A stretch of DNA of 64,000 bases from Mycobacterium colombiense (GCF_001672755.1 NZ_LZKI01000080.1:1-64000); one strand, 5' to 3'. Counted from the first letter of the stretch, positions 45,882-55,150 are shown. Notes: generated from the sequence alone by a model not told the origin. A program made the numbers and translations.

Positions 45882-47555
45882 TCACTGACCGTTTGCTGAG
45901 GCCGCGTCGCTCGGAATGTCAAGTGTGGCAATCGGGTACAGCCCGGAGCCGTCGCGGCCGTCCCGCGCCAGCGCCATCGGGGCGTAGTTCACCACGTGCG
46001 AGGCGCCCGGGATGTGCTGTTGCCATTCGACCGAGGCGCGCAGCGTGTAGTGACCGGGCGCCAGGCCGGCGACGTCCACGTGCACCGACTCGCTGGCCGA
46101 CTCCGCCACCGGCTCCTCACGCGACTGGCTGGATTCGTCGTGCACCAACTTCTTGAGGTTGATGGTCGCCGGCAGGCTGCGGACCACCGCACCCGAGAAG
46201 TCCACCAGCTTGTAGCCGGGCGCCCAGCGCTCGGTGGCCGCCGCCGAGCCGTAATTGGTCCAGTCGACCGAGATCGTCGCCACCTTGCCCTGGATCGATT
46301 GCGATCCCGGCTTCGCCTCGACCGAATACCGGTAGCCCGCCGAGGTATTGGCCTGGCTCCACAACTGAAACAGCTTGGGGTCCATCGCCGACGTCGCATC
46401 GCGGTCCGGAAAGTCGGCGCTCGACGTCATCGACACGTGATACCGGATGACGTCGTGCAGGCCCTTCTCGTAATACGACCGGGCATCGGCCCCGCTCGGC
46501 AATCGGCACCACTGGCTGATCACCAGCGCGGTCATCAGACGCTGCTTGATCGCGTTGACCACCGCGTCGCTGGACCGTACGTAGTGCGAGTCGTTGGCCT
46601 CGGCCCATTCCGGCAGGGGAGCCTGCACCCCGAGGCAGTCGGCGCGGATGCCGACCGGTGCCGACAACTTCTTGGTGACGTCGTCGGCGAACAGCTGGCG
46701 GACGATCTCCGGGTTCTGCGGAGCCACCACCAGCTGGGTGTGCGGGAAGGCATTGGTGTTGGCCGCGACCAGCTGCGCGATGGAGGCCTTGGTGATGCTC
46801 TGGTCACGGAACTGGCTGTAATAGCCCAGCTTCGCCTCGCTGTCGTCGGGGGTGGGGCCCGGTGCGCTCAGCGAATCACGCAGGTACCCGAGCTGGTTCT
46901 GGCCGAAGTCCCCGTACCCGGAGAACTCGAACACGGACAGGCGCTCGTCGCCGTCGTAGCGGCGGCCGAGCGCGGCCAGCAGCTGGCTGACGCCGTTGAG
47001 GTAGTCGGGGTCGTTGAAGTTCGGCACCACCTGGGTCACGCCCGGGGCGGAACCGTTCGGCGGCGCGGGATAGCTGGCGGCCGACGGCCGCAGCCAGTCC
47101 GGAATCGCGATGTTGGTGTTGTCGGCGTAGGAGTCGTTGCAGCAGGACTTGTAGACGTACACGCCCAGGGTCAGCCTCATGTTGCGGCTGCCGAGCTTGG
47201 CCAGCGCGTCGTCGATGGCGCTGAAATCGAACTTGCGGTCATCGGGCGCGTCCGGGGGCAGCGTGCGCGAGTCGACGGGCTGCAACTGCCGCCACGAGAC
47301 GCGCAGGCTGGCGTCGTACGACGCCGGCCAGGCAGAGTACCGCTGTTGGGCCGAATTTCCTTGCGGGAAAAGCGGATTCAGCATTTCCTCGTACTGGCCG
47401 CGCAAGGGGTTGGGTATCTCCTGCGCGGTGGGCGGGATGGCAGGGCTGACCATCGCCGAGAGCGGCCCGGGGTCGCCCTTACCGCCGCAGCCGCTGAGCA
47501 CCACCGCCGCGCACACGACAACGGCCAGCGCACGTTTCCTCAATGAACACACCAT
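45882..47555 (-). CDS. Lipoprotein with DUF4874/DUF4832-like domains (paralogue 2, Rv1006-like)
   Basis: A 557-residue lipoprotein: signal peptide with lipobox LSGC, NPLRGQYEEML, FDFSAIDDALAKLGSRNMRL, RYDGDERLSVFEFSGYGDF, and SHVVNYAPM, co-linear with the protein at 40998-42674. Size and orientation next to pabB match M. tuberculosis Rv1006 between metS and pabB, so this is likely the ancestral copy and the other a duplicate. I start at ATG 47555 (MVCSLRKRAL). The function is unknown; it is probably envelope-anchored and acts on or binds a glycan. Confidence 0.8.
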   Translation of the reverse strand: MVCSLRKRALAVVVCAAVVLSGCGGKGDPGPLSAMVSPAIPPTAQEIPNPLRGQYEEMLNPLFPQGNSAQQRYSAWPASYDASLRVSWRQLQPVDSRTLPPDAPDDRKFDFSAIDDALAKLGSRNMRLTLGVYVYKSCCNDSYADNTNIAIPDWLRPSAASYPAPPNGSAPGVTQVVPNFNDPDYLNGVSQLLAALGRRYDGDERLSVFEFSGYGDFGQNQLGYLRDSLSAPGPTPDDSEAKLGYYSQFRDQSITKASIAQLVAANTNAFPHTQLVVAPQNPEIVRQLFADDVTKKLSAPVGIRADCLGVQAPLPEWAEANDSHYVRSSDAVVNAIKQRLMTALVISQWCRLPSGADARSYYEKGLHDVIRYHVSMTSSADFPDRDATSAMDPKLFQLWSQANTSAGYRYSVEAKPGSQSIQGKVATISVDWTNYGSAAATERWAPGYKLVDFSGAVVRSLPATINLKKLVHDESSQSREEPVAESASESVHVDVAGLAPGHYTLRASVEWQQHIPGASHVVNYAPMALARDGRDGSGLYPIATLDIPSDAASANGQ

Positions 47556-47879
47556 GTACGTCAGATCGCACTCGACGACAACGGCCCGCGCAGGCTCCGC
47601 GACTGCGCCGACGCCGGCGCAGCGCCTGGCCCGGTCAGAGCTGTCATCGTCGTCAAGGTTGCTTCTCTCGATACACACCGATGCGCGTGTAAGTAGCCCC
47701 ATATTTCGCGCGTTCCAGTGGTGCGTGCAGGCGGCCCGGGGCAGGCCACGAATTGGCGTAGCGCAGCGTATCATGCGCGTTTCGGCACGGCTTCGCCGCA
47801 GCTCAGCGGGGGTACGCGCGGCAAATTCGCCCGCAGCGCCCGTACGCATAGTGAGACGGGTCACAATTGCGGGCGAGCG

Positions 47880-47906
47880 TGTCACGCTCGGCGGGTCTGC
47901 GGTGTC
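47880..47906 (+). promoter_or_regulatory. ECF41-type promoter for the oxidoreductase-sigma factor operon
   Basis: TGTCACG (47880-47886), 16 bp, then TGTC (47903-47906), 36 bp before the oxidoreductase ATG. The ECF41 promoter consensus is TGTCACA-N16-CGTC, so this matches at 9 of 11 positions with exact spacing. It implies that the sigma factor drives its own operon. The rest of the 47556-47941 gap shows no gene. Confidence 0.5.
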
Positions 47907-47941
47907 TCAAGGGCACAGGTCCTCACGAAAAGGAGACAGCC

Positions 47942-49123
47942 ATGACGGCCCCCCAAAGAATCCAAGTCGTCGTTGTCGGCGCCGGATACGCCGGAACACT
48001 GGCGGCCAACCGTCTGCGCCGGCGCCCGGACATCGACATCACCGTGGTGAACCCGCGACCGGTCTTCGTCGAGCGAATCCGCTTGCACCAGTTGGTTGCC
48101 GACACCGGCACGGCGACCGCCGACTACGCGACGCTGCTCGGCGAGGGGATCCAGCTGATCGTCGATTCCGTCGATCAGATCGACACCGCCGGCCGCCGGG
48201 TCGCGCTGGCCTCCGGCGCCGAGCTGACCTACGACTACCTGATCTACGCCGTGGGAAGCACCGGCGCCACCGCGTCGACGGTGCCCGGCTACGCCGAATT
48301 CGCGCATTCGGTCGCCGACCTGGAAAGCGCGCAGCGGCTGCACTACGCACTCACCGATCTGCCGCTGCCCGCACCCGTCACCGTGGTCGGTGGCGGGCTG
48401 ACCGGCATCGAGACGGCGTCCGAGCTCGCCGAGGCCGGGCGCCCGGTGACCATGGTCTGCGGCCCGGTGCTCGGTCCGTCGCTGAGCAGGCGGGGCCGGC
48501 GCTCGGTGGCCAAGCGGCTGCGGCGCGAGGGTGTCAACGTGCTGGAGTCCGTGGCGGTGGCCGAGGTGCGTTGGAACCAGGTGGTGCTCACCGACGGCGT
48601 GGCGCTGCCCAGCGCGGCGACCATCTGGACGGCCGGATTCGCCGTGCCGGACCTGGCCACGCGCAGCGGGCTGCACACCGACCCGATCGGCCGGCTGCTC
48701 ACCGACGAGACGCTCACCAGCATCGACGACGAGCGCGTCGTCGCCGCGGGTGACGCCGCCGCGCCGTCCGGCCAGCCGTTGCGAATGAGCTGCCAGGCCG
48801 CAGGCCCGATGGGCGCCCAGGCTGCCAACACCGTGCTCGCCCGCATCGCCGGCGACACCCCCGCGGCGCTGAGCCAGGCGTTCGTCGGGCAGTGCATCAG
48901 CCTGGGCCGCACGCACGCCACGTTCCAGATGGCGCGCACCGACGACACCCCGGTGAACATGTACCTCGGTGGCCGGGCGGCGGCTTCGCTCAAGGAAGCG
49001 GTCTGCAAGGGCACGGTGTGGTCGATCCGGCGGGAGGCGGCCAAGCCCGGTTCGTATCGCTGGATCAAGGGCGGCAAGCGGCCCGCGCAGTCACCTGTCG
49101 ACGCGGAGGTCGCGGCGCGATGA
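47942..49123 (+). CDS. NAD(P)/FAD-dependent oxidoreductase, NDH-2-like
   Basis: A 393-residue two-dinucleotide-fold flavoprotein. FAD motif VVVGAGYAGTLAANRL at residues 9-24, second nucleotide motif VVGGGLTGIETASELAE near residue 145, and the late FAD motif VVAAGDAAA. It is shorter than respiratory NDH-2 and lacks an obvious C-terminal membrane anchor. ATG 47942 has AAAAGGAGA upstream. Its stop overlaps the ECF sigma start (ATGA). ECF41 sigma factors are usually paired with such oxidoreductases or carboxymuconolactone decarboxylases, so this is probably the redox partner of the sigma. Confidence 0.9.
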   Translation: MTAPQRIQVVVVGAGYAGTLAANRLRRRPDIDITVVNPRPVFVERIRLHQLVADTGTATADYATLLGEGIQLIVDSVDQIDTAGRRVALASGAELTYDYLIYAVGSTGATASTVPGYAEFAHSVADLESAQRLHYALTDLPLPAPVTVVGGGLTGIETASELAEAGRPVTMVCGPVLGPSLSRRGRRSVAKRLRREGVNVLESVAVAEVRWNQVVLTDGVALPSAATIWTAGFAVPDLATRSGLHTDPIGRLLTDETLTSIDDERVVAAGDAAAPSGQPLRMSCQAAGPMGAQAANTVLARIAGDTPAALSQAFVGQCISLGRTHATFQMARTDDTPVNMYLGGRAAASLKEAVCKGTVWSIRREAAKPGSYRWIKGGKRPAQSPVDAEVAAR

Positions 49124-50031
49124 CGCCAGCACCGGCCGGCAGCGAGCACGCCGAACGATTCACCCTGCTGCGACCACTGCTGTTCACCATCGCCTACGAG
49201 ATGCTGGGCTCGGCGACCGAGGCCGACGACGTCTTGCAGGACAGCTATCTGCGGTGGGCGGCGGTCGACTTGGCCACGGTGCGCGACACCAAGTCGTATC
49301 TGGCCCAGCTGGTCACCCGCCAGGCGCTGAACTCGCTGCGGGCCGGTGCTCGCCGGCGCGAGGATTACGTGGGGCCGTGGCTGCCCGAGCCGCTGCTGCT
49401 CGACGAGCAGGATCCCTCGGCCGACGTCGTTCTGGCGGAGTCGATTTCGATGGCGATGCTGGTGCTGCTGGAGACGTTGAGTCCCGACGAGCGGGCGGTG
49501 TTCGTGCTGCGCGAGGTGTTCGGGTTCGACTACGGCGAGATCGCCGAGGCGGTGGGCAGGCCGGCACCCACCGTGCGGCAGGTCGCGCACCGGGCGCGCG
49601 AGCACGTGCGGGCCCGGCGCAAGCGCTTCGACTCGGTGGACCCGGAACGCAACGCCGAGATCACCGCGCAGTTTCTGGCCACCGCGGCCGGCGGCGACGT
49701 GGAAGCGCTGATGACGATGCTCGCCCCGGACGCCACCTGGACGGCCGACAGCGGCGGGGTGGTGAGCGCCGCCCGACGGCCGGTGGTGGGCGCCGAGAAG
49801 GTGGCCCGCGCGATCGCCGGCCTGATGCGCCGGGCCGCGGCCCTCGGCACGATGCGGGTGGACATGGTGACCTGCAACAGCGCCCCGGCGGTGCTGCTCT
49901 ACCTCGGCGAACAGCTCGAGGGTGTGATCACGCTGGAGATCGCCGAGGGCAAGATCACCAATTTCTACGTGATGCGCAACCCGCAGAAGCTGGCCGCGCT
50001 GGCCACCGCGCGCGACATCAGCCGCGGCTGA
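49120..50031 (+). CDS. ECF41-family sigma factor (SigJ-like)
   Basis: A 303-residue sigma-70 factor with extra C-terminal domain. Region 2: RPLLFTIAYEMLGSATEADDVLQDSYLRW in outline (key residues A-Y-x-M-L-G and D-D-V-x-Q). Region 4: TLSPDERAVFVLREVFGFDYGEIA and VRQVAHRAREHV. The C-terminal SnoaL-like domain (~residues 180-300) carries the hallmark NPQKL near residue 290 (NPDKL in the family); the DGGG motif is altered to DSGG. In ECF41 proteins this domain replaces an anti-sigma factor. Coupled to the oxidoreductase by a 4-bp overlap. Confidence 0.92.
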   Translation: MTPAPAGSEHAERFTLLRPLLFTIAYEMLGSATEADDVLQDSYLRWAAVDLATVRDTKSYLAQLVTRQALNSLRAGARRREDYVGPWLPEPLLLDEQDPSADVVLAESISMAMLVLLETLSPDERAVFVLREVFGFDYGEIAEAVGRPAPTVRQVAHRAREHVRARRKRFDSVDPERNAEITAQFLATAAGGDVEALMTMLAPDATWTADSGGVVSAARRPVVGAEKVARAIAGLMRRAAALGTMRVDMVTCNSAPAVLLYLGEQLEGVITLEIAEGKITNFYVMRNPQKLAALATARDISRG

Positions 50032-50036
50032 GCGTG

Positions 50037-50076
50037 GCGATCGCAAACGCGGCGTAGCCGGGTGCAGCGGGTCGCC
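50037..50076. repeat. Single diverged copy of the dispersed intergenic repeat
   Basis: GCGATCGCAAACGCGG followed by CGTAGCCGGGTGCAGCGGGT and CGCC, the same leader and half-unit as at 2372-2410 with two substitutions. It lies 6 bp after the sigma factor stop and, like the array, sits at a gene 3' end. Confidence 0.85.
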
Positions 50077-50139
50077 ACCATCCGACCAGCGCCCGGGCGC
50101 CGCGGGTGCGAAACGCCGCCGCTCTGTCAAGCTAGGGCT

Positions 50140-51390
50140 GTGCGAATCGACCGGCTCGGCGATCTTGGCGCCGCACCCCAGGTGCTGCGCGCCGTGGGTG
50201 ACGCCACCCGTCGGCTCGGTCTGCCGCCCCCGGCCGCGCTGACCGGCGAGTGGTTCGGCGCCCTGGCGGTGATCGCGCCGAGCCTGTCGGTGCGCCCGGT
50301 GCGCGCCGACGACGTGTTCGCCGTCCAGGCGTCGCGGACGCCGGAGCCGCAAGCGGTGGGCGGCGGCTGGATCGGTTACCTGTCCTATCCCGACCCCGGC
50401 GCCGACGCCCGGTCCAACCGCGTTCCCGAGACCGCCGGCGGCTGGACCGACAGCGTGCTGCGCCGCGACCGGGACGGGCACTGGTGGTATGAGAGCCTCT
50501 CCGGCGCGCCGATGCCGAAATGGCTCGCCACCGCGCTGGCCGCACCGGCGGCCGCACCGCGCGAATGCCACATCGAGTGGGGCATCGCCGACCGGGCGGC
50601 GCATCGCGACGGCGTGCTGGCCTGCCTGGAGGCCATCCGCGCCGGCGAGGTCTACCAGGCCTGCGTGTGCACACAGTTCACCGGGACGGTCACCGGCGCC
50701 CCGCTCGACTTCTTCATCGACGGCGTGGCGCGCACCTCCCCGGCCCGGGCGGCCTACGTCGCCGGCACCTGGGGCGCGGTGGCGTCGCTGTCCCCCGAGC
50801 TCTTCCTGCAACGGCGCGGTGCCGTCGTCACGTCCAGCCCGATCAAGGGCACCTTGCCGCTGGATGCCTGGCCGGCGGCGTTGCGCGCGTCGGCCAAAGA
50901 GGTCGCCGAGAACATCATGATCGTCGACCTGGTCCGCAACGACCTCGGCCGAGTCGCGATCGTCGGCACGGTGACCGTGCCCGAATTGCTGGTGGTGCGG
51001 CGGGCCCCCGGCGTGTGGCACCTGGTGTCGACGGTGTCCGCGCAGGTCCCCACCGACCTGCCGACGTCGGCGCTGCTGGACGCCACCTTCCCGCCGGCCT
51101 CGGTCACCGGGACGCCCAAACACCGTGCCCGACAACTGCTCGCACAGTGGGAGCCCAATCGTCGTGGAATATATTGCGGCACAATAGGATTGGCTTCACC
51201 CGTGGCCGGCTGCGAGCTGAACGTCGCTATCCGCACCGTCGAATTCGACGCCGCGGGGGCCGCCGTGCTGGGCGTCGGCGGCGGGATCACCGCCGACTCC
51301 GACCCGGACGCCGAATGGGCCGAATGCCTGCACAAGGCATCCCCGATCGTCGGGCTGCCGTCCGTCGCCGCCGCGAGCCCGGCCGGCTGA
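50140..51390 (+). CDS. pabB: Aminodeoxychorismate synthase component I
   Basis: Converts chorismate to aminodeoxychorismate for folate synthesis, with a glutamine amidotransferase partner encoded elsewhere. The 416-residue chorismate-binding enzyme starts at GTG 50140 (RIDRLGDLGAAPQVLRAVG). Motifs: AYVAGTWGAVASLSPELFL, TSSPIKGTLPLD, ENIMIVDLVRNDLGRV, and GTPKHRARQLL. It is the M. tuberculosis Rv1005c equivalent and marks the return to conserved gene order after the island. Confidence 0.93.
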   Translation: MRIDRLGDLGAAPQVLRAVGDATRRLGLPPPAALTGEWFGALAVIAPSLSVRPVRADDVFAVQASRTPEPQAVGGGWIGYLSYPDPGADARSNRVPETAGGWTDSVLRRDRDGHWWYESLSGAPMPKWLATALAAPAAAPRECHIEWGIADRAAHRDGVLACLEAIRAGEVYQACVCTQFTGTVTGAPLDFFIDGVARTSPARAAYVAGTWGAVASLSPELFLQRRGAVVTSSPIKGTLPLDAWPAALRASAKEVAENIMIVDLVRNDLGRVAIVGTVTVPELLVVRRAPGVWHLVSTVSAQVPTDLPTSALLDATFPPASVTGTPKHRARQLLAQWEPNRRGIYCGTIGLASPVAGCELNVAIRTVEFDAAGAAVLGVGGGITADSDPDAEWAECLHKASPIVGLPSVAAASPAG

Positions 51391-51396
51391 CCGGGC
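51377..51396. terminator. Inverted repeat between pabB and rsmI
   Basis: GCCCGG (51377-51382) and CCGGGC (51391-51396) with an 8-nt loop span the pabB stop, between convergent genes. There is no T-run, so it would be a mycobacterial-type weak bidirectional terminator. Confidence 0.35.
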
Positions 51397-51400
51397 GGCC

Positions 51401-52237
51401 TCAGCCGCGCCGGGCCTGCAACACCGCCTCGTAGAGCTGCCGCGAACGCACCCCCGGATGGGCGGCGGCCACCTCCCCGCAGGCCTCCTTGATGCGGGTG
51501 CCGCCCGCGACCAGCTCCTCGACCTCGACGACCAGCGACGGCAGGTCGGCGCTCGGGGTGGCGCCGGCCAGCACCACGGTGATCTCACCGAGCACACCGT
51601 CGGCCGCCCACACCGCCAGCTCGTCGAGCGACCCGCGCACCACCTCCTCGTGCACCTTGGTCAGCTCCCGGCAGACCGCCGCCCGGCGCGCGCCGCCGAG
51701 CCGCTCGACGGCGTCCTGCAGGCAGGCGGACAACCGGCGCGGCGATTCGAAGAACACGCAGGTGCGCCGCTCGTCGGCCAGCGAGTCCAGCCAGGTCCTT
51801 CGCGCCCCCTTCTTGCGCGGCGCGAATCCCTCGAAACAGAACTTCTCCGCCGGCATGCCGGACAGGGCCAGCGCGGTCGTCACCGCCGACGGCCCCGGCA
51901 GGCATCCGACCGGCAGTCCGGCCTCCACGCAGGCCGTCACCAGCCGGTAGCCGGGGTCGCTGATCAACGGCATCCCGGCATCGCTGACCACCAGCACCGT
52001 CGCGCCCGCGCGGATCGCCTCGAGCACCGACTCCACCCGGGCGTTCTCGACCTGGTCGAACATGCTGATCACCCGACCGGTGATCCGCACCCCGAGGGCC
52101 TTGGCCAGGGTGCGCACCCGCCGGGTGTCCTCGGCGGCCACCACATCGGCTCGGGCCAGGGCATCCAGCAGGCGGGGGGAGGCGTCCGACGGCTGGCCCA
52201 GGGGGGTCGCGCCCAGCAACAGGCGGCCGGTGGTCAT
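51401..52237 (-). CDS. rsmI: 16S rRNA (cytidine1402-2'-O)-methyltransferase
   Basis: RsmI methylates C1402 in the ribosomal P site. The 278-residue protein has the tetrapyrrole-methylase fold: LLLGATPLGQPSDASPRLLDAL at the N-terminus in outline, VVAAEDTRRVRTL, VVSDAGMPLISDPGYRL, CLPGPSAVTTALALSG, and FFESPRRL. ATG 52237. It is divergent from pmt with 25 bp between starts, as for Rv1003/Rv1002c. Confidence 0.95.
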   Translation of the reverse strand: MTTGRLLLGATPLGQPSDASPRLLDALARADVVAAEDTRRVRTLAKALGVRITGRVISMFDQVENARVESVLEAIRAGATVLVVSDAGMPLISDPGYRLVTACVEAGLPVGCLPGPSAVTTALALSGMPAEKFCFEGFAPRKKGARRTWLDSLADERRTCVFFESPRRLSACLQDAVERLGGARRAAVCRELTKVHEEVVRGSLDELAVWAADGVLGEITVVLAGATPSADLPSLVVEVEELVAGGTRIKEACGEVAAAHPGVRSRQLYEAVLQARRG

Positions 52238-52262
52238 GACCGACAGCCTACGATCGACACCG

Positions 52263-53858
52263 ATGACTGCCCCGCCCCGCGAATCCCCCTTGACCATGGA
52301 GGGCGCCGACCAGGAGCGCATGGTGCCCATCGTCAGCCCCGGACCGCTGGCGCCGGTGGCCGATTTCGGCCCGACCGATCACATCCGCGGCTGGGTGGTG
52401 ACCGGCGTGATCACGCTGGTGGCGGCGGTGACCCGATTCATGAACCTGGGCTCACCCACCGACGGCGGCACCCCCGTCTTCGACGAGAAGCACTATGCGC
52501 CGCAGGCCTGGCAGGTGCTGCACAACCACGGCGTGGAGGACAATCCCGGGTTCGGCCTGGTCGTCCACCCACCGGTCGGCAAGCAGCTGATCGCCCTCGG
52601 CGAGGCGATCTTCGGCTACAGCGGCATCGGGTGGCGGTTCACCGGCGCGCTGCTCGGTGTGGTGATGGTGGCGCTGGTGATGCGAATCGTCCGGCGGATC
52701 AGTCGCTCGACCCTGGTCGGCGCCATCGCCGGAGTGTTGGTGATCTGCGACGGCGTCAGCTTCGTCGCCTCGCGGACCGCCCTGCTCGACGGCATCCTCA
52801 CGTTCTTCGTGGTCGCTGCGTTCGGCGCGCTGATCGTCGACCGAGACCAGGTACGGCAACGGATGCACACCGCGCTGCTGGAGGGCCGCAACGCCGACAC
52901 GGTGTGGGGTCCGCGGCTGGGCGTGCGGTGGTGGCGCTTCGGCGCCGGGATCCTGCTCGGATTGGCTTGCGGCACAAAGTGGTCCGGCCTGTACTTCGTG
53001 CTGTTCTTCGGTGCCATGTCGCTGGCGTTCGATGTCGCCGCGCGGCGCCAGTACCAGGTCACCCGACCCTGGCTGGGGACGCTGCGGCGCGACCTGGTCC
53101 CGACCGTGTATGCGCTGGCCGTTATGCCGGTGCTCGTGTATCTGGCCAGCTACGCACCGTGGTTCGCCTCCGAGACCGCCATCGACCGGCACGAGGTGGG
53201 CCAGACGATCGGCACGCATTCGATCGTTCCAATGCCCGACGCGATCCGGTCGCTGTGGCATTACACCGCCAAGGCATTCCAATTCCATGCGGGCTTGACG
53301 AATTCCGCCGGCAACTACCACCCGTGGGAATCGAAGCCGTGGAGCTGGCCGATGTCGCTGCGGCCGGTGCTTTACGCCATCGACGAGCAGAACGTCGCCG
53401 GGTGCGGCGCCCAGTCCTGCGTCAAGGCCGAGATGCTGGTGGGCACCCCCGCGATGTGGTGGCTGGCCGTACCGGTTTTGGTTTTCGCGTTGTGGCGCAT
53501 GCTGGTCCGCCGCGACTGGCGTTACGCGGCGGTGCTGGTCGGCTACTGCGCCGGCTGGCTGCCCTGGTTCGCCGACATCGATCGGCAGATGTACTTCTTC
53601 TACGCGGCGACCATGGCGCCGTTTTTGGTGATGGCCATCGCGCTGATCTGCGGCGACATCCTCTACACCCCGGGCGCCCCGCCCCGGCGGCTGCGGCTGC
53701 ACGTGAACTCGGAGCGACGCACGCTGGGGCTGATCGCCGTGTGCTGTTACGTGGCCGTGGTGGTGACCAACTTCGCGTGGCTGTTCCCGGTGCTGACCGG
53801 TCTGCCGATTTCGCAGCAGACGTGGAACATGGAGATCTGGCTGCCTAGCTGGCGCTAG
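52263..53858 (+). CDS. pmt: Polyprenyl-phosphomannose-protein O-mannosyltransferase
   Basis: GT39 membrane enzyme that mannosylates secreted proteins as they leave through Sec. The 531-residue protein has about 10-11 membrane segments. The catalytic acidic pair is in FDEKHYAPQAW near residue 75; HPPVGKQLIALGE and ACGTKWSGLYFVLFF follow, and the C-terminal family stretch includes DRQMYFFYAATMAPF. Matches Rv1002c. The ATG at 52263 gives the longest form; the first 30 residues are not conserved in pattern. Confidence 0.95.
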   Translation: MTAPPRESPLTMEGADQERMVPIVSPGPLAPVADFGPTDHIRGWVVTGVITLVAAVTRFMNLGSPTDGGTPVFDEKHYAPQAWQVLHNHGVEDNPGFGLVVHPPVGKQLIALGEAIFGYSGIGWRFTGALLGVVMVALVMRIVRRISRSTLVGAIAGVLVICDGVSFVASRTALLDGILTFFVVAAFGALIVDRDQVRQRMHTALLEGRNADTVWGPRLGVRWWRFGAGILLGLACGTKWSGLYFVLFFGAMSLAFDVAARRQYQVTRPWLGTLRRDLVPTVYALAVMPVLVYLASYAPWFASETAIDRHEVGQTIGTHSIVPMPDAIRSLWHYTAKAFQFHAGLTNSAGNYHPWESKPWSWPMSLRPVLYAIDEQNVAGCGAQSCVKAEMLVGTPAMWWLAVPVLVFALWRMLVRRDWRYAAVLVGYCAGWLPWFADIDRQMYFFYAATMAPFLVMAIALICGDILYTPGAPPRRLRLHVNSERRTLGLIAVCCYVAVVVTNFAWLFPVLTGLPISQQTWNMEIWLPSWR

Positions 53859-53872
53859 CTTGCTACGCCAGC
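53848..53872. terminator. Bidirectional terminator hairpin between pmt and arcA
   Basis: GCTGGCG (53848-53854) and CGCCAGC (53866-53872) are perfect 7-bp arms with an 11-nt loop. They cover both stop codons of these convergent genes, only 4 bp apart. Confidence 0.45.
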
Positions 53873-55077
53873 AGATCGCGGGCGACGGGGCAGGACATGC
53901 ACCGGGGCCCGCCGCGCCCGGTGCCAAGTTCGGATCCGGCGATGGTCAGCACCTCGATGCCGGCGTCCTGCAGGCGAATGTTGGTCTGCACGTTGCGCTC
54001 GTAGGCGACCACCACCCCGGGGGCGAGCGCCAGCGTGTTGTTGCCGTCGTCCCACTGCTCGCGTTCGGCGACGACGGGATCGAGCCCCGTGTCGATGACC
54101 CGCAACTTGTCGATCTCCATCGCCTTGGCCGCAGCCTCCAGGAACGGGGCCTCGTCGCTGATCGCGACTCCGTCCGGCGTGCGCGCAATGGTGAACGCCG
54201 ACAACGAGTCGACGATGTTGGCGTACATGACCACCGTGTCGGTGTCGACCATCGTGCACACCGTATCCAGGTGCATCTGGGCGCGCCGCTGCGCGATCGG
54301 CACCGCGAGCACCGTGTTCGCCAGGTCGTCGTCAAACAGGCTGCGGGCCAACGCTTCCGCGCCGGCCGGAGTGGTCCGCTCGCCGACCCCGACGGCGATC
54401 ACGCCGGGCGCCAGCAGCAGCACGTCACCGCCCTCGACGGGGGCGGTGCGCGACTCGTAGGCACGCCGCACGCCGGTGAACCGCGGGTGATGGGCGTAGA
54501 TGAGGTCGGTCAGTGACGCCTCGCGGATGCGGGCGCGCAATGCCAGCGTCGGTATCACCACCCGCTGGCCGATCCAGATGGACGAGTCGCGGGTGAAGAC
54601 CAGGTTGGGCAGCGGGTCGATGACGAAATCGCCGCCGTGGTGCATGCGCAACACCAGCGACACGTCGGTCCGGGTGTCCGAGGGCAACTCGTTGAACGTC
54701 ATCCCGGCCATCAGCACCTGGGCCAGCCGGGCCGGCTCGAGCCCCCGCAGGTAGCCCGAAAGTTCTTGGGCCAACGGCACTCCGAGTCGCCGTGCGTCGA
54801 CGGCGGCCGCGACGCCCTGCATCCGGGCGGCTCCGCTGTGGGTCAGCGCCTCGGTGAGCAGGTCCGACAACAGCAGCACCTCGACGCCGCGGGACCGCAG
54901 CAGCGCGGAGAACTGGTCGTGCTCGTCCTTGGCGCGGGCGACCCACGGCAGGCCGTCGAACAGCAGCTGATCGACGTTGCGCGGATTGAGGCGGAGCAGC
55001 TCGGCGCCTGGGCGGTGCAGGATGACCACGCGCAGCGCGCCGACCTCAGAATTGGTGCCCAGCTCAACAACACCCAC
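53863..55077 (-). CDS. arcA: Arginine deiminase
   Basis: Hydrolyses arginine to citrulline and ammonia. The 404-residue enzyme starts at GTG 55077. Substrate and catalytic motifs: [20 protein letters not shown], the catalytic His region [11 protein letters not shown], and the nucleophilic Cys in [10 protein letters not shown] near the C-terminus. Matches Rv1001 in length and place. No arcB or arcC follows, so it is not a full deiminase operon. Confidence 0.96.
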   Translation of the reverse strand: MGVVELGTNSEVGALRVVILHRPGAELLRLNPRNVDQLLFDGLPWVARAKDEHDQFSALLRSRGVEVLLLSDLLTEALTHSGAARMQGVAAAVDARRLGVPLAQELSGYLRGLEPARLAQVLMAGMTFNELPSDTRTDVSLVLRMHHGGDFVIDPLPNLVFTRDSSIWIGQRVVIPTLALRARIREASLTDLIYAHHPRFTGVRRAYESRTAPVEGGDVLLLAPGVIAVGVGERTTPAGAEALARSLFDDDLANTVLAVPIAQRRAQMHLDTVCTMVDTDTVVMYANIVDSLSAFTIARTPDGVAISDEAPFLEAAAKAMEIDKLRVIDTGLDPVVAEREQWDDGNNTLALAPGVVVAYERNVQTNIRLQDAGIEVLTIAGSELGTGRGGPRCMSCPVARDLLA

Positions 55078-55150
55078 AGGTCAACCGTAGCGGCGCCGGG
55101 CCGCGCGGTCCCGCCACACGCCCGATCGCGCGCCCCACGCGATCGAACGG

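Noticed and set aside
17242..47555. Prophage or integrative element carrying the polysaccharide island
   Set aside because: No integrase, transposase, terminal repeats or att-like duplication was seen at either end; base composition is close to the flanks.
48343..51135. A 930-codon open frame on the minus strand
   Set aside because: It lies opposite the oxidoreductase, sigma factor and pabB genes, is rich in Arg/Gly/His, and has no domain pattern: a GC-bias shadow.
51458..53848. A 796-codon plus-strand frame
   Set aside because: It is antisense to rsmI and out of frame with pmt; no recognisable motifs.
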